DNA of 64,000 nucleotides from Bacillota bacterium. Its GTDB lineage: Bacteria > Bacillota > SHA-98 > Ch115. A model generated the notes under the pieces. That model saw only the letters and a program-made list of their open reading frames with translations. It had not been told where the DNA came from and did not search any database. A program made the translations under genes and the position numbers. Positions within the stretch are counted from its first letter, which is position 1; each line of letters starts with the position of its first letter. The DNA is taken from the NCBI GenBank assembly GCA_013178415.1, contig JABLXA010000006.1, forward strand, positions 103,325 through 167,324, read 5' to 3'. Positions 8,977 through 16,898 of this stretch are shown one piece after another.

Positions 8977-10266
8977 TTACTTCTTCCTGGATAATACTTT
9001 ATCAAGCTGCTCCTGGACAGCCTTGTTTGCGTCACGCAGCGCCTGTTGAGGGGTCTTCTGGCCATACATTGCAAAGTCACATGCGCGTCCCATTTCATCA
9101 TACATAAGAGTGGTCACCGGAGTAGGTGGAAGACAATTTCTGGCCGATCTGGCTATTTTCACGAAAACCTGGTGATAAGGATTGTCTGAACCCTCTACTG
9201 CAAACCGCTCAATCCCCTTCTTCAAAGCCGGGAAATTTAGAAGTACTTTCGAGATATCCACCGTAACATCCAGATCAGCACACAAATATTTTAGAAATTT
9301 GAAGGCTTCTTTAGGATGCTTGCATCCCTTAGGAATGGCATAGCCCCAGCTTTCCACATAATATGCATCCTCTAATTTCCCACCCACTGGTATCGGAAAA
9401 GTCGTGCACCCATACCGCACATTGGGGGCGAAACGCTTAAGATAGTCTAGCTCCCACCAACCTCCAGGATACATTGCGAGAGCACCTGTATAAAATGGGT
9501 TCTGTTGTTGTCCTCCGTAGCTCTGGTTAAATGCTCCAATCTTAGTAATGTTATATTTCTTAGCATTCTGTGCAATCCACTCAAGGGCTTCTATTGCTTT
9601 CGGGTGATCAAGGGTAAATTTCCTGTTAGCCTCGTCATAGAGCTTTGCCCCAAACACGAAACTTATATAGTGCAATCCCCCAGCGTTTGGAACCATACCA
9701 AGCCTAACAATGTTTCCAGCGGAATCATATTTCGTGATCTTTGCCATACTCTCATCAAGTTCCGGTATCGTCTTGGGCGGACGCTCAGGATCTAAACCAC
9801 ATTCCTTAAAAAGATCCTTGTTCCAGAAAAACCCATAATTAGGGTCGAACCCACCCGGTAGCGAATAGACGTGCCCTTCCCACGTTGCCTGCCGCCATGC
9901 CATGGGGTGGAAATCATCTCCGCTAAGCCCCTCCTCCCTAAGATAATCATCAAGTGGAAGAAGCACGCCCCGCGAAGCTAGCTCACAAGCCCATAAAGTC
10001 CCGTGCACGTAGGTCAAATCCGGGACGGTTCGAGCCGCTATCGCCGTGAGGAGCTTATCTCTCAAGTTGGGTGTAAAGATCACCTTCACCTCAATATTGG
10101 GGTTGAATTTCATGAAATCGTTCGCGACCTTCTGCACCCGTTCATTCAGGTCCCCACCCCACGGCTGCCACACTGTAAGCGTGACCCTTCGGGCGGCAAG
10201 GGAACTGGCCGAAATCGAAAGCAAGAAGGTGGCCAGCAATACTATGGCAAAAGTTAACCTTTTCAT
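8977..10266 (-). CDS. Extracellular sugar-binding protein of the CUT1 transporter
   Basis: A 429-residue solute-binding protein, family 1. The first about 25 residues are a signal peptide (MKR, a hydrophobic core, then 'SSLAA'). There is no lipobox cysteine, so it is predicted to be a soluble exported protein. The mature part begins 'VTLTVWQPWGG' and has the two-lobed fold with aromatic residues ('YPGGWWELDY', 'ESWGYAIPKG') that usually stack on sugars. ATG 10266 follows GAGGTG. It is followed by the MalF- and MalG-like permeases. The substrate is unknown; the surroundings point to amino-sugar oligosaccharides. Confidence 0.9.
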   Translation of the reverse strand: MKRLTFAIVLLATFLLSISASSLAARRVTLTVWQPWGGDLNERVQKVANDFMKFNPNIEVKVIFTPNLRDKLLTAIAARTVPDLTYVHGTLWACELASRGVLLPLDDYLREEGLSGDDFHPMAWRQATWEGHVYSLPGGFDPNYGFFWNKDLFKECGLDPERPPKTIPELDESMAKITKYDSAGNIVRLGMVPNAGGLHYISFVFGAKLYDEANRKFTLDHPKAIEALEWIAQNAKKYNITKIGAFNQSYGGQQQNPFYTGALAMYPGGWWELDYLKRFAPNVRYGCTTFPIPVGGKLEDAYYVESWGYAIPKGCKHPKEAFKFLKYLCADLDVTVDISKVLLNFPALKKGIERFAVEGSDNPYHQVFVKIARSARNCLPPTPVTTLMYDEMGRACDFAMYGQKTPQQALRDANKAVQEQLDKVLSRKK

Positions 10267-10339
10267 GCTTCACACCTCACAAACTAACTTTTAGGCTATC
10301 GCCTTCATTAGGGAACGTAATAGAAGGACCCCTCTCAAC

Positions 10340-11377
10340 TTAGCCCCCATTCCTGGCGATTTCCCTATAGCTTGCCTTGACTACCTCCCACACCTTGTCA
10401 TGGTCCGCACCGCCGTCCAGCACATGAGCTCCAGGTTCCCCCCTATACGCCCAAACTGCCAGCATGTCGGCCCCCATCTCCGCTGCACGGCGGATGCTCC
10501 GCATTATGTCACCCTCCCTATTGGGCGGCACCCATACCGCCTGTACCCATATCTGACACAGCTTCCCGTAAGTATGCGCCAGTCTTATTGCGTCTTTCGC
10601 ATTCTTCTCAAAATATGTAAAGTCCTTTGAGTGAATCCAATAAGGGTCTGTTGAGAATACATCAAGATCCCTCAGTTTGGCAAATGGCTCCCAATCTATG
10701 ACTCCGTACCATCCGGGGGAGGAGGGACTATTATTCACATCCCGGTCCCAACTCATGAGACATAGGACGTTTTCTCCACCACCAAGCTTCTTAGCATGAC
10801 CAAGCAATTCTTCCAGGAATTCAAGCAATATACCCTGTCTAAACTCAATTACTTCCTTATCCAATTGCCTAGGCATAGGTCGGCCATATCTCTTTTCAAA
10901 TAGATCCCTACATCGAGGACAATAGCATGCCCATTGGTTCGGGAAATCCTTAGAGCCTACAAATCTCGGCTCATCCCAAAACATTCCGTCTGGCTTCAGA
11001 TATTCAATGATATCCGAAACTACGTCATATAGCCACTTCCTATATTCCTTATCAGTAGGACAGCAGGTTTCCCCGTGTTCGGGCCGGGTCCCGTCATTGA
11101 ACACCTGGACACTCTCTGGATGTTTCATCTGATATACCCCGCACGGAAGGGTTGTGGCGAATGTCCCAAAACCGTGCATATTGATGTAAACCTTCAATCC
11201 AAGTTCCCCAGCAACTTCCCTGATGTAACGCCGAGCCTTTCTGTAATAGAACCAGTCAACTTCATTTACAGTGAGATTGATAGAAGTACACCCTGCATCC
11301 ATGATTTCCTCCAAATCCGCCCTTGCGTGATGCGGATAAACACACCCAATATATGCCACATTTCTATCACGAACCAT
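10340..11377 (-). CDS. Putative TIM-barrel glycoside hydrolase
   Basis: A 345-residue cytoplasmic protein with a barrel-like pattern and no signal peptide. Near residue 135 'DGMFWDEPRFVG' has the Asp/Glu pair expected at the end of a barrel strand in a retaining glycosidase. It is followed by 'ACYCPRCRDLFEKRYG', a cysteine cluster also seen in GHL6/GH42-like proteins. A second acidic strand, 'DVFSTDPYW', lies near 240. I place it among hypothetical glycosyl hydrolases; no precise family can be named. ATG 11377 follows GGGGTG. It lies 73 bases upstream of the binding-protein gene, suggesting it cuts what the transporter imports. Confidence 0.6.
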   Translation of the reverse strand: MVRDRNVAYIGCVYPHHARADLEEIMDAGCTSINLTVNEVDWFYYRKARRYIREVAGELGLKVYINMHGFGTFATTLPCGVYQMKHPESVQVFNDGTRPEHGETCCPTDKEYRKWLYDVVSDIIEYLKPDGMFWDEPRFVGSKDFPNQWACYCPRCRDLFEKRYGRPMPRQLDKEVIEFRQGILLEFLEELLGHAKKLGGGENVLCLMSWDRDVNNSPSSPGWYGVIDWEPFAKLRDLDVFSTDPYWIHSKDFTYFEKNAKDAIRLAHTYGKLCQIWVQAVWVPPNREGDIMRSIRRAAEMGADMLAVWAYRGEPGAHVLDGGADHDKVWEVVKASYREIARNGG

Positions 11378-11538
11378 GGTTATGTCACCCCAACTTTGCT
11401 AGTTTTGGTATTCAAACCCCTATACCGCCCCACAGGAGTATCATTCAGAGGAATGCAAATATCCACCTGGGGTCGGATCCATTTCTGCCCAGCGATCTAG
11501 GATCCCCCGCCGACAACCCTCATATCCAATACGAACGC

Positions 11539-12648
11539 TCAGTTGATCAGCTTCCCTACCTCCAACCCAAAGCTCTCCGCCACTCCAGGATGGATAACCT
11601 TACCGCGGTACACATTCACGCCCTCTCTTAGAGCCTTGTTTTCGGAGATGGCCTGCTCGAACCCCTTATTCGCGAGTTCAAGCACATATGGGAACGTGGC
11701 ATTGGTGAGGGCATAGGTCGATGTGCGGCCGACTGCGCCCGGCATGTTCGTGACGCAATAATGCACCACCCCGGCCTCCACATAGGTAGGGTTGCCGTGG
11801 GTCGTGGGTCTTGAAGTCTCCGCGCAACCTCCCTGGTCTATACAGACATCGATGATCACGGACCCGGGCTTCATCAGGTCAAGCATGTCCCTGGTTATGA
11901 GTTTTGGAGCCCTCCTGCCCGGTAGGAGCACCGCGCCTATGACCACATCTGCAATTCTGAGTATTTCCCCTATGGCTTGCTTGTTCGAAAAAAGGGTTGT
12001 TACGTTCTCCGGCATGACCTCATCGAGATATCTCAACCTTTGGAGGTTCACATCAAGGAGGAAGACATTTGCCCCCAAGCCTGCTGCGAGCCTTGCCGCA
12101 TTGGCCCCAACGCTCCCTCCGCCAAGGACTACCACATTCGCAGGAGCCACTCCGGGCACTCCCGCGAGAAGCACCCCGGCTCCCTTTGAAGGGCTCTCCA
12201 GGCATTTGGCGGCCTCATGGACGCTCATCCTGCCGGCCACCTCGCTCATAGGCGTAAGAAGAGGAAGCGAACCATTCTCCCTGACGGTTTCATAGGCTAT
12301 CCCGATTATCTTCTTTTCCAGCATGGCCTCGAGAAGCGCCCTATCTGCGGCGAAATGGAAATAGGTAAAAACCAGCTGGCCCTCACGGAAGAGATCATAC
12401 TCCTCAGGAAGAGGCTCCTTGATTTTGACGATCATCTCGGCGCGCTGAAAGAGTTCCCTTCTGTCCGGGACGATCTTCGCGCCCACAGCCTCATATTGCT
12501 TGTCCTCTATGCCACTTCCAAGCCCAGCGCCTTTCTCTATGAGCACTTCGTGCCCGGCTTCCATCAGGGCTTCGGCCCCCGAAGGGGCCAAAGCCACCCT
12601 GTATTCGTATTCCTTGATCTCCTTGGGAACACCTACTATCATTCTCAC
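11539..12648 (-). CDS. ald: Alanine dehydrogenase
   Basis: A 369-residue protein, the usual length. It catalyses L-alanine + NAD + water to pyruvate + ammonium + NADH in the cytoplasm. Visible features: N-terminus 'VGVPKEIKEYEYRVALAP', the substrate-binding lysines in 'VKIKEP' at 74-79, the catalytic His98 in 'TYFHFAA', the NAD loop 'VLGGGSVGANAA' near 175, and 'IDQGGCAETSRPTTH' near 270. Its ATG overlaps the stop of the upstream DegT aminotransferase as ATGA, so the two are translated together. This suggests it recycles the alanine formed by that aminotransferase, rather than serving general nitrogen metabolism. Confidence 0.93.
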   Translation of the reverse strand: MRMIVGVPKEIKEYEYRVALAPSGAEALMEAGHEVLIEKGAGLGSGIEDKQYEAVGAKIVPDRRELFQRAEMIVKIKEPLPEEYDLFREGQLVFTYFHFAADRALLEAMLEKKIIGIAYETVRENGSLPLLTPMSEVAGRMSVHEAAKCLESPSKGAGVLLAGVPGVAPANVVVLGGGSVGANAARLAAGLGANVFLLDVNLQRLRYLDEVMPENVTTLFSNKQAIGEILRIADVVIGAVLLPGRRAPKLITRDMLDLMKPGSVIIDVCIDQGGCAETSRPTTHGNPTYVEAGVVHYCVTNMPGAVGRTSTYALTNATFPYVLELANKGFEQAISENKALREGVNVYRGKVIHPGVAESFGLEVGKLIN

Positions 12649-13883
12649 CGCAGCTCCTTTACCGCTTCCTTCACCGATTGCGCAACATATTCGACTTGCT
12701 CATCTGTAAGCTGCGGGTATATGGGAAGATCCAGTTTCTCAGCATAAATTCTCTCCGCCACCGGGCAGAGTCCCTTCTCATACCCCATCTCCTTGAATAG
12801 GGTAAGCCAATAGACTGGTATGTAGTGTATCATAGTCTGGATGCCATACTTATCCAGGAGGAGCCCCATGAATTCGTTCTTCTTCTCGGGCTTCTTGTAG
12901 TAAAGGTTGTAAAGATGATAGACATGTTTTCTCCCCAAGGGTTCGGGCGGAGTGCCAAGTTCTTCAATTTCTGAAAACTCCCTATTCCAATACTCAGCGA
13001 TCTTCCTCCTCCGCTCATTCATCTTGTCAAGTTTTCTAAGCTGCACCAATCCCACCGCAGCCTGCGCCTCTGTAACAGATGAATTGGAAGGTATGGCTAA
13101 GCCATGCCTTACGCCCAGTATATCGTAGTGATAAGGGATCCAATATCGCTTTTGATTAGTATATTCCCTCATTCCCACAAACCGGTGAAGCTTTGCGTCT
13201 TCTGCCCACTCATCGTTGTCTGTAGTGAACATCCCGCCTTCGCCTAAGGTCGTCATGTTTTTTATTGTGTGAAAGCTAAAAGCGCCAATATCTCCAAGGG
13301 TCCCGCACTTCCTGCCTTTATACTCAGCCCCTGGGACATGCGCGCAGTCTTCTACTACATAGATGCCCTTGGGTTTTGCAATGGCGTTCACGGCATCCAT
13401 GTCCACGGGAAGCCCACAGTGGTGCACCACATAGATCGCCTTTGTCTTAGATGTGACCTTCTCCGCTATTGAATTGGGATCAATGTTCATCGTATCATAT
13501 TCGAGATCCGCAAATACGACCTTGGCCTTCCTCTGAAGCGCTGGCAAGGCTGTCGCCACAAAAGTGATAGCTGGAACTATCACTTCATCCCCCTCACTGA
13601 TGCCAATGGCATCGGCGGCCATTTCCATCGCACTTGTGCAGTTCGCCACAAAAACGGCATGTTTCGCGCCTATATAGTCAGCGAAGGCCTTTTGAAACTC
13701 ACTTACGAATTTCCCCATAGTCAGGGATTCACCTTGAATTGCCTGCAAAAGGGCTTCTGCCTCCTCAAGCCCGTATGGACTCCCTACGGAGAGGTAAGGC
13801 ACCCTAAGCGCCACATTACCGAGGCCCGCCGAATAACTACCTCCATAACTCCCTTCCACCTTTTGCGCCACTGCTTTGGCCAA
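12645..13883 (-). CDS. DegT/DnrJ/EryC1-family sugar aminotransferase
   Basis: About 412 residues, fold-type I PLP enzyme. Substrate loop 'CTSAMEMAADAIGI', PLP-phosphate and ring contacts 'VEDCAHVPG', and the Schiff-base lysine about residue 208 in 'FHTIKNMTTLGEGG'. Family members exchange amino and keto groups on sugars, most often on nucleotide sugars during synthesis. Here the gene overlaps alanine dehydrogenase by four bases and no nucleotide-sugar synthesis genes are present. Running in the catabolic direction, amino sugar + pyruvate to keto sugar + alanine, is my inference. The start is TTG 13883, because GGGAGGGAAGGAAA sits just before it; the longer GTG 13910 form has no ribosome binding site. 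Confidence 0.85.
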   Translation of the reverse strand: MAKAVAQKVEGSYGGSYSAGLGNVALRVPYLSVGSPYGLEEAEALLQAIQGESLTMGKFVSEFQKAFADYIGAKHAVFVANCTSAMEMAADAIGISEGDEVIVPAITFVATALPALQRKAKVVFADLEYDTMNIDPNSIAEKVTSKTKAIYVVHHCGLPVDMDAVNAIAKPKGIYVVEDCAHVPGAEYKGRKCGTLGDIGAFSFHTIKNMTTLGEGGMFTTDNDEWAEDAKLHRFVGMREYTNQKRYWIPYHYDILGVRHGLAIPSNSSVTEAQAAVGLVQLRKLDKMNERRRKIAEYWNREFSEIEELGTPPEPLGRKHVYHLYNLYYKKPEKKNEFMGLLLDKYGIQTMIHYIPVYWLTLFKEMGYEKGLCPVAERIYAEKLDLPIYPQLTDEQVEYVAQSVKEAVKELR

Positions 13884-13959
13884 TTTCCTTCCCTCCCAGT
13901 CTTTTATCACCGTGAGAAACCAATACCCGGCACGGTTCGAGCTTGGTCATGCATCTAGA

Positions 13960-13981
13960 TTGGCACCCTTTTGGCACCCTT
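13960..13981. repeat. Tandem 11-bp direct repeat upstream of the aminotransferase
   Basis: TTGGCACCCTT occurs twice with no gap, at 13960-13970 and 13971-13981 (AAGGGTGCCAA on the coding strand). It lies about 80-100 bases upstream of the aminotransferase start, in the gap after the PocR-AraC regulator gene. Direct repeats one helical turn long are typical of AraC-type or activator sites, so it may be an operator; this is inference. Confidence 0.45.
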
Positions 13982-14049
13982 ACAGACTGATTATAGATTT
14001 CTGAATACCTAAAGCTCTATACAGAACCTTATGAAGAATCTTTAAAATC

Positions 14050-15057
14050 TTATGATCTTTCAAGAGCCCGATCTCTCAGTTGCTTACGGTAATTGGAGGG
14101 AGACATGCCTATCATCTTCTTGAAGACCTGACTAAAATGATTCTGGTCGGGATAGCCCACATTGTAGGCTATTTCACCAATAGAGAGAGAGGAATCTTTC
14201 AGGAGATCGGCCGCGCGTTGCATGCGACGCTGGGTAAGATAAAGATGAAAGCTTACCCCCATCTTCTCCCCAAATACGCGGGCGAAATAGGTAGGGCATA
14301 AACCCACAACTCTAGCTACATCTGCAAGGGTTATCCTTTCTTTGAGATTCTCCTCAATGAATCTCTCAGTTTGTCTTATAATCTCTTCGTGGGAGTTACT
14401 CCCGACCCTTGCCGAACCAACTCTTGCACCAAAAGGTTCCGATCGCTTCAATCTTTCGGCAAGGCCATCCGGAGGACTAAGGCCTAATATCTCCGAAGCT
14501 TTCTTTTTATAGACAAGAGCCAGGATTTCTGTATCCATGATATAGGTGGCGAGAAGGGAAAGAAGCTGCGATGCAAGCCTGAGTTTAGACTCTGGTACGA
14601 TCATGAGACCTCCTATGGCAGACTCTAGCATAGCTGCATTAAAGCGTAATCCCTTCAGATTATCCCTAAATCTATCTACGGCATCAGATTTGGGTGGTTC
14701 AGTAAGCACCTGTCCCGTAAGGATATTTCCAACATGGTCTCCTTCTACTATAAGCGGGATCGCAACATTGACTAGTCCAGCATGGCAACGATAAATATGA
14801 GGCCTATTCTTCTCTATGGCTTTCCCTACGGCCCTCCGGTCCGAATCACGGCATCGCCCGAGCCCTTCCGGGGATGCTTGCACAAGCCTACAAAGCTGAC
14901 TCCTATGCGCCCTCGGATAGAAAGTAATGGACTCAAAATCAGAATTACAGACCGAGACTGGGAGTCCAGTCAATTGGTAGAAGATCCTCTGAAACTGAAC
15001 TAGGGCCTTGATATTAATGACATCAGCAAAGTCTACGTTGATAGGGGAGTTGCCCAT
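14050..15057 (-). CDS. PocR-sensor AraC-family transcription regulator
   Basis: A 335-residue cytoplasmic regulator. Residues about 14-175 form a PocR ligand-binding domain with its cysteine pattern (C-R-L, G-R-C-R-D-S-D, 'YRCHAGL') and 'NILTGQVLTEPP'. Residues about 225-325 are two AraC helix-turn-helix motifs: 'ITLADVARVVGLCPTYFARVF' and 'SIGEIAYNVGYPDQNHFSQVF'. Known PocR domains sense small diols and related metabolites. It lies between the PIG-L deacetylase gene and the aminotransferase/alanine dehydrogenase pair on the same strand, and probably controls one or both. ATG 15057 follows a GGGGGGG stretch. Confidence 0.9.
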   Translation of the reverse strand: MGNSPINVDFADVINIKALVQFQRIFYQLTGLPVSVCNSDFESITFYPRAHRSQLCRLVQASPEGLGRCRDSDRRAVGKAIEKNRPHIYRCHAGLVNVAIPLIVEGDHVGNILTGQVLTEPPKSDAVDRFRDNLKGLRFNAAMLESAIGGLMIVPESKLRLASQLLSLLATYIMDTEILALVYKKKASEILGLSPPDGLAERLKRSEPFGARVGSARVGSNSHEEIIRQTERFIEENLKERITLADVARVVGLCPTYFARVFGEKMGVSFHLYLTQRRMQRAADLLKDSSLSIGEIAYNVGYPDQNHFSQVFKKMIGMSPSNYRKQLRDRALERS

Positions 15058-15183
15058 ACATTACCCCCCCAAATATGGGAAAGTGGAGGCTTGACGGAAG
15101 CTGCACGGGCCTCCACCTTCGATTTGACCCAGCCGTCAAAAATGCCCTTATGCACCCTCGCGAAAAGCCAGAAGTTAGGAACC

Positions 15184-15912
15184 CTATGGGAGGAATCTCT
15201 TCACAGGGATCCTGGGCCACACCTCCATTTTCCTGAATCCCTCAGCATAAGCCACCCCGCACTGAAGCCCCCTGAATTTACTTTGGGTAAGCATGAAATC
15301 CATGAAGTCTATGTGGTCGTGGTCGCGCATCCATGTAAGCTGGCTTTCATGCTGGGCTAGCATCTGTTTCTTGATTTCAATTACATCAGTGATATCTACA
15401 TATTCTTGGGGCAGGAAATTGACCCCTGCAAGGGTATCCATGTAGTAGACAGGGGTCACATTAGGATGGAATTCATGCTCTGTCTTGAGCTGGGGCAATG
15501 TAGCTGTAAAACTTGCCTCAAATACAAGTTGGGCTGTTGTGGTGTGATCTGGCATATAATCATCAGGCGAATGGGTGATTATGATGTCGGGTTTAGACCT
15601 CCGGATGACATCCGTGACCTTGAGCCGCGTCTCCCTGTCAGGGTATATATCAAGGTCGGATATGTCCAGCGAGATAACCTCCGCCCCAATCAGCGCACCC
15701 GCCCGCCGGGCCTCCTCTGCCCTTATCCTGGCTAGCTCAGGCCGAGGGATGTAGAAATGGCCAAGATCGCCATTAAGCGCATGGCATATGGTAATCTTAT
15801 GACCCTGCTTCGCGTATTTTGCAAGGGTCCCACCGCATAATACCTCAACATCATCTGGGTGAGCGCCAATCGCAAGTATGCTCAGTCTCTCTTTGATGTT
15901 CTCCGCTTCCAT
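15184..15912 (-). CDS. PIG-L (LmbE-like) zinc deacetylase
   Basis: A 242-residue hydrolase. The zinc site is seen in 'IGAHPDDVE' (His18, Asp21) and in 'ITHSPDDYMPDHTTTA' near residue 108-123. The family removes the N-acetyl group from GlcNAc-containing substrates (MshB, BshB, PIG-L), or acts on similar amides, in the cytoplasm. The ribosome binding site TAGGAGG overlaps the end of the NagB-like gene, which ends only 12 bases upstream, so the two are one operon. It is inferred to deacetylate an N-acetyl amino sugar derivative before or after the NagB-like step. Confidence 0.88.
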   Translation of the reverse strand: MEAENIKERLSILAIGAHPDDVEVLCGGTLAKYAKQGHKITICHALNGDLGHFYIPRPELARIRAEEARRAGALIGAEVISLDISDLDIYPDRETRLKVTDVIRRSKPDIIITHSPDDYMPDHTTTAQLVFEASFTATLPQLKTEHEFHPNVTPVYYMDTLAGVNFLPQEYVDITDVIEIKKQMLAQHESQLTWMRDHDHIDFMDFMLTQSKFRGLQCGVAYAEGFRKMEVWPRIPVKRFLP

Positions 15913-15924
15913 AGTCCAAGCCTC

Positions 15925-16845
15925 CTAGGACATGTGGATCTCGACGTTATCGGCAACTCCCCCTAGCATCGTATAGGTGCCGGGCGCAGTCTGAAGAATC
16001 GAACCGGGCACAAGGGTATTGACTCTCCCATGAGCAACGAGTCTGGCGATAAAGCGCTGCCAGCTTACGCCCCCGCCAAGATCACCATCAAGCCAGAAAC
16101 TTCTATATTTGGCGCCCATTATCTGGGCAGGTCCGATCGTATTCGCCTTGGGCGGAACCCATGACCAATCTCCTCCAAAGGAGTGGAGAGCATTCTGCAT
16201 AATGGTCATTGGATGGAGCTCCACGCACCTCGGGCCAGCCTTCATGTAGGCGTCCAGATCATTCCCAAATTCAAGGCCGAGATGAGCCTCCCAGAAGGCT
16301 ATGTGACCGCACCAGCCGATTCCACCATAGCATACATCGGCACCTCCCAGGTCCTCTATCATCTTTGCATAGGACCCGAGCACATCCTTTGTCGGGAAAT
16401 GGATCTGGCTCATTGGAGGACGCAGGCGCTCGTCTATCTTCATGAAGAACTGCTCGATCATCGCCTTCTGGAAGGACCCTGGCCAGTCTATTGGCGCTGT
16501 ATTCCCATCTTCATCTGCATATTCGTCCATATTGAAGGTATGAACGTGCTTGCAGGGGATCCCGAATTCGTTTATCAGCCTTGCCGCCACCGGATACTGG
16601 GGCATGGGGCCGACAGGCATTATTGCCACAAACTGCCTCCCCTCATCTAGAGCCTGTTTTATCCTCTTTACGATATCCAAAGCAAACTCGAGATAGAATT
16701 CTGCCCGGTCTTCGATCACTCTTATAATGAAATCCGGGTTTGAATGCTTGGTGATATCCTCCTTCTTTATAGCACGGACGCGCTCACACTCTTTGTGATC
16801 CTGAAATGGCAGGAATTTCGCAAGCGAGTATCTAAATTCTCCCAT
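15925..16845 (-). CDS. NagB-like glucosamine-6-phosphate isomerase family protein
   Basis: A 306-residue protein of the NagB/6-phosphogluconolactonase fold. Matches to NagB: 'MPVGPMPQYP' at the phosphate loop, 'HTFNMDEYADEDG' with the base Asp107, and 'GGIGWCGHIAFWE' at 174-186. In true GlcN-6-P deaminase the last motif is G-x-D-G-H-I-A-F-N-E, so the triad Asp is replaced by Cys179, while His181 and Glu186 remain. It is longer than NagB (about 240-265). The reaction is probably ring opening or deamination of an amino sugar, perhaps not phosphorylated; this is inference. ATG 16845 follows AAGGAG. Next genes: PIG-L downstream, DegT upstream. Confidence 0.75.
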   Translation of the reverse strand: MGEFRYSLAKFLPFQDHKECERVRAIKKEDITKHSNPDFIIRVIEDRAEFYLEFALDIVKRIKQALDEGRQFVAIMPVGPMPQYPVAARLINEFGIPCKHVHTFNMDEYADEDGNTAPIDWPGSFQKAMIEQFFMKIDERLRPPMSQIHFPTKDVLGSYAKMIEDLGGADVCYGGIGWCGHIAFWEAHLGLEFGNDLDAYMKAGPRCVELHPMTIMQNALHSFGGDWSWVPPKANTIGPAQIMGAKYRSFWLDGDLGGGVSWQRFIARLVAHGRVNTLVPGSILQTAPGTYTMLGGVADNVEIHMS

Positions 16846-16898
16846 GATTCCTCTCTCCTTCGCTCTAGAGACCTGATTGATATAGTTTCATCATGTTC

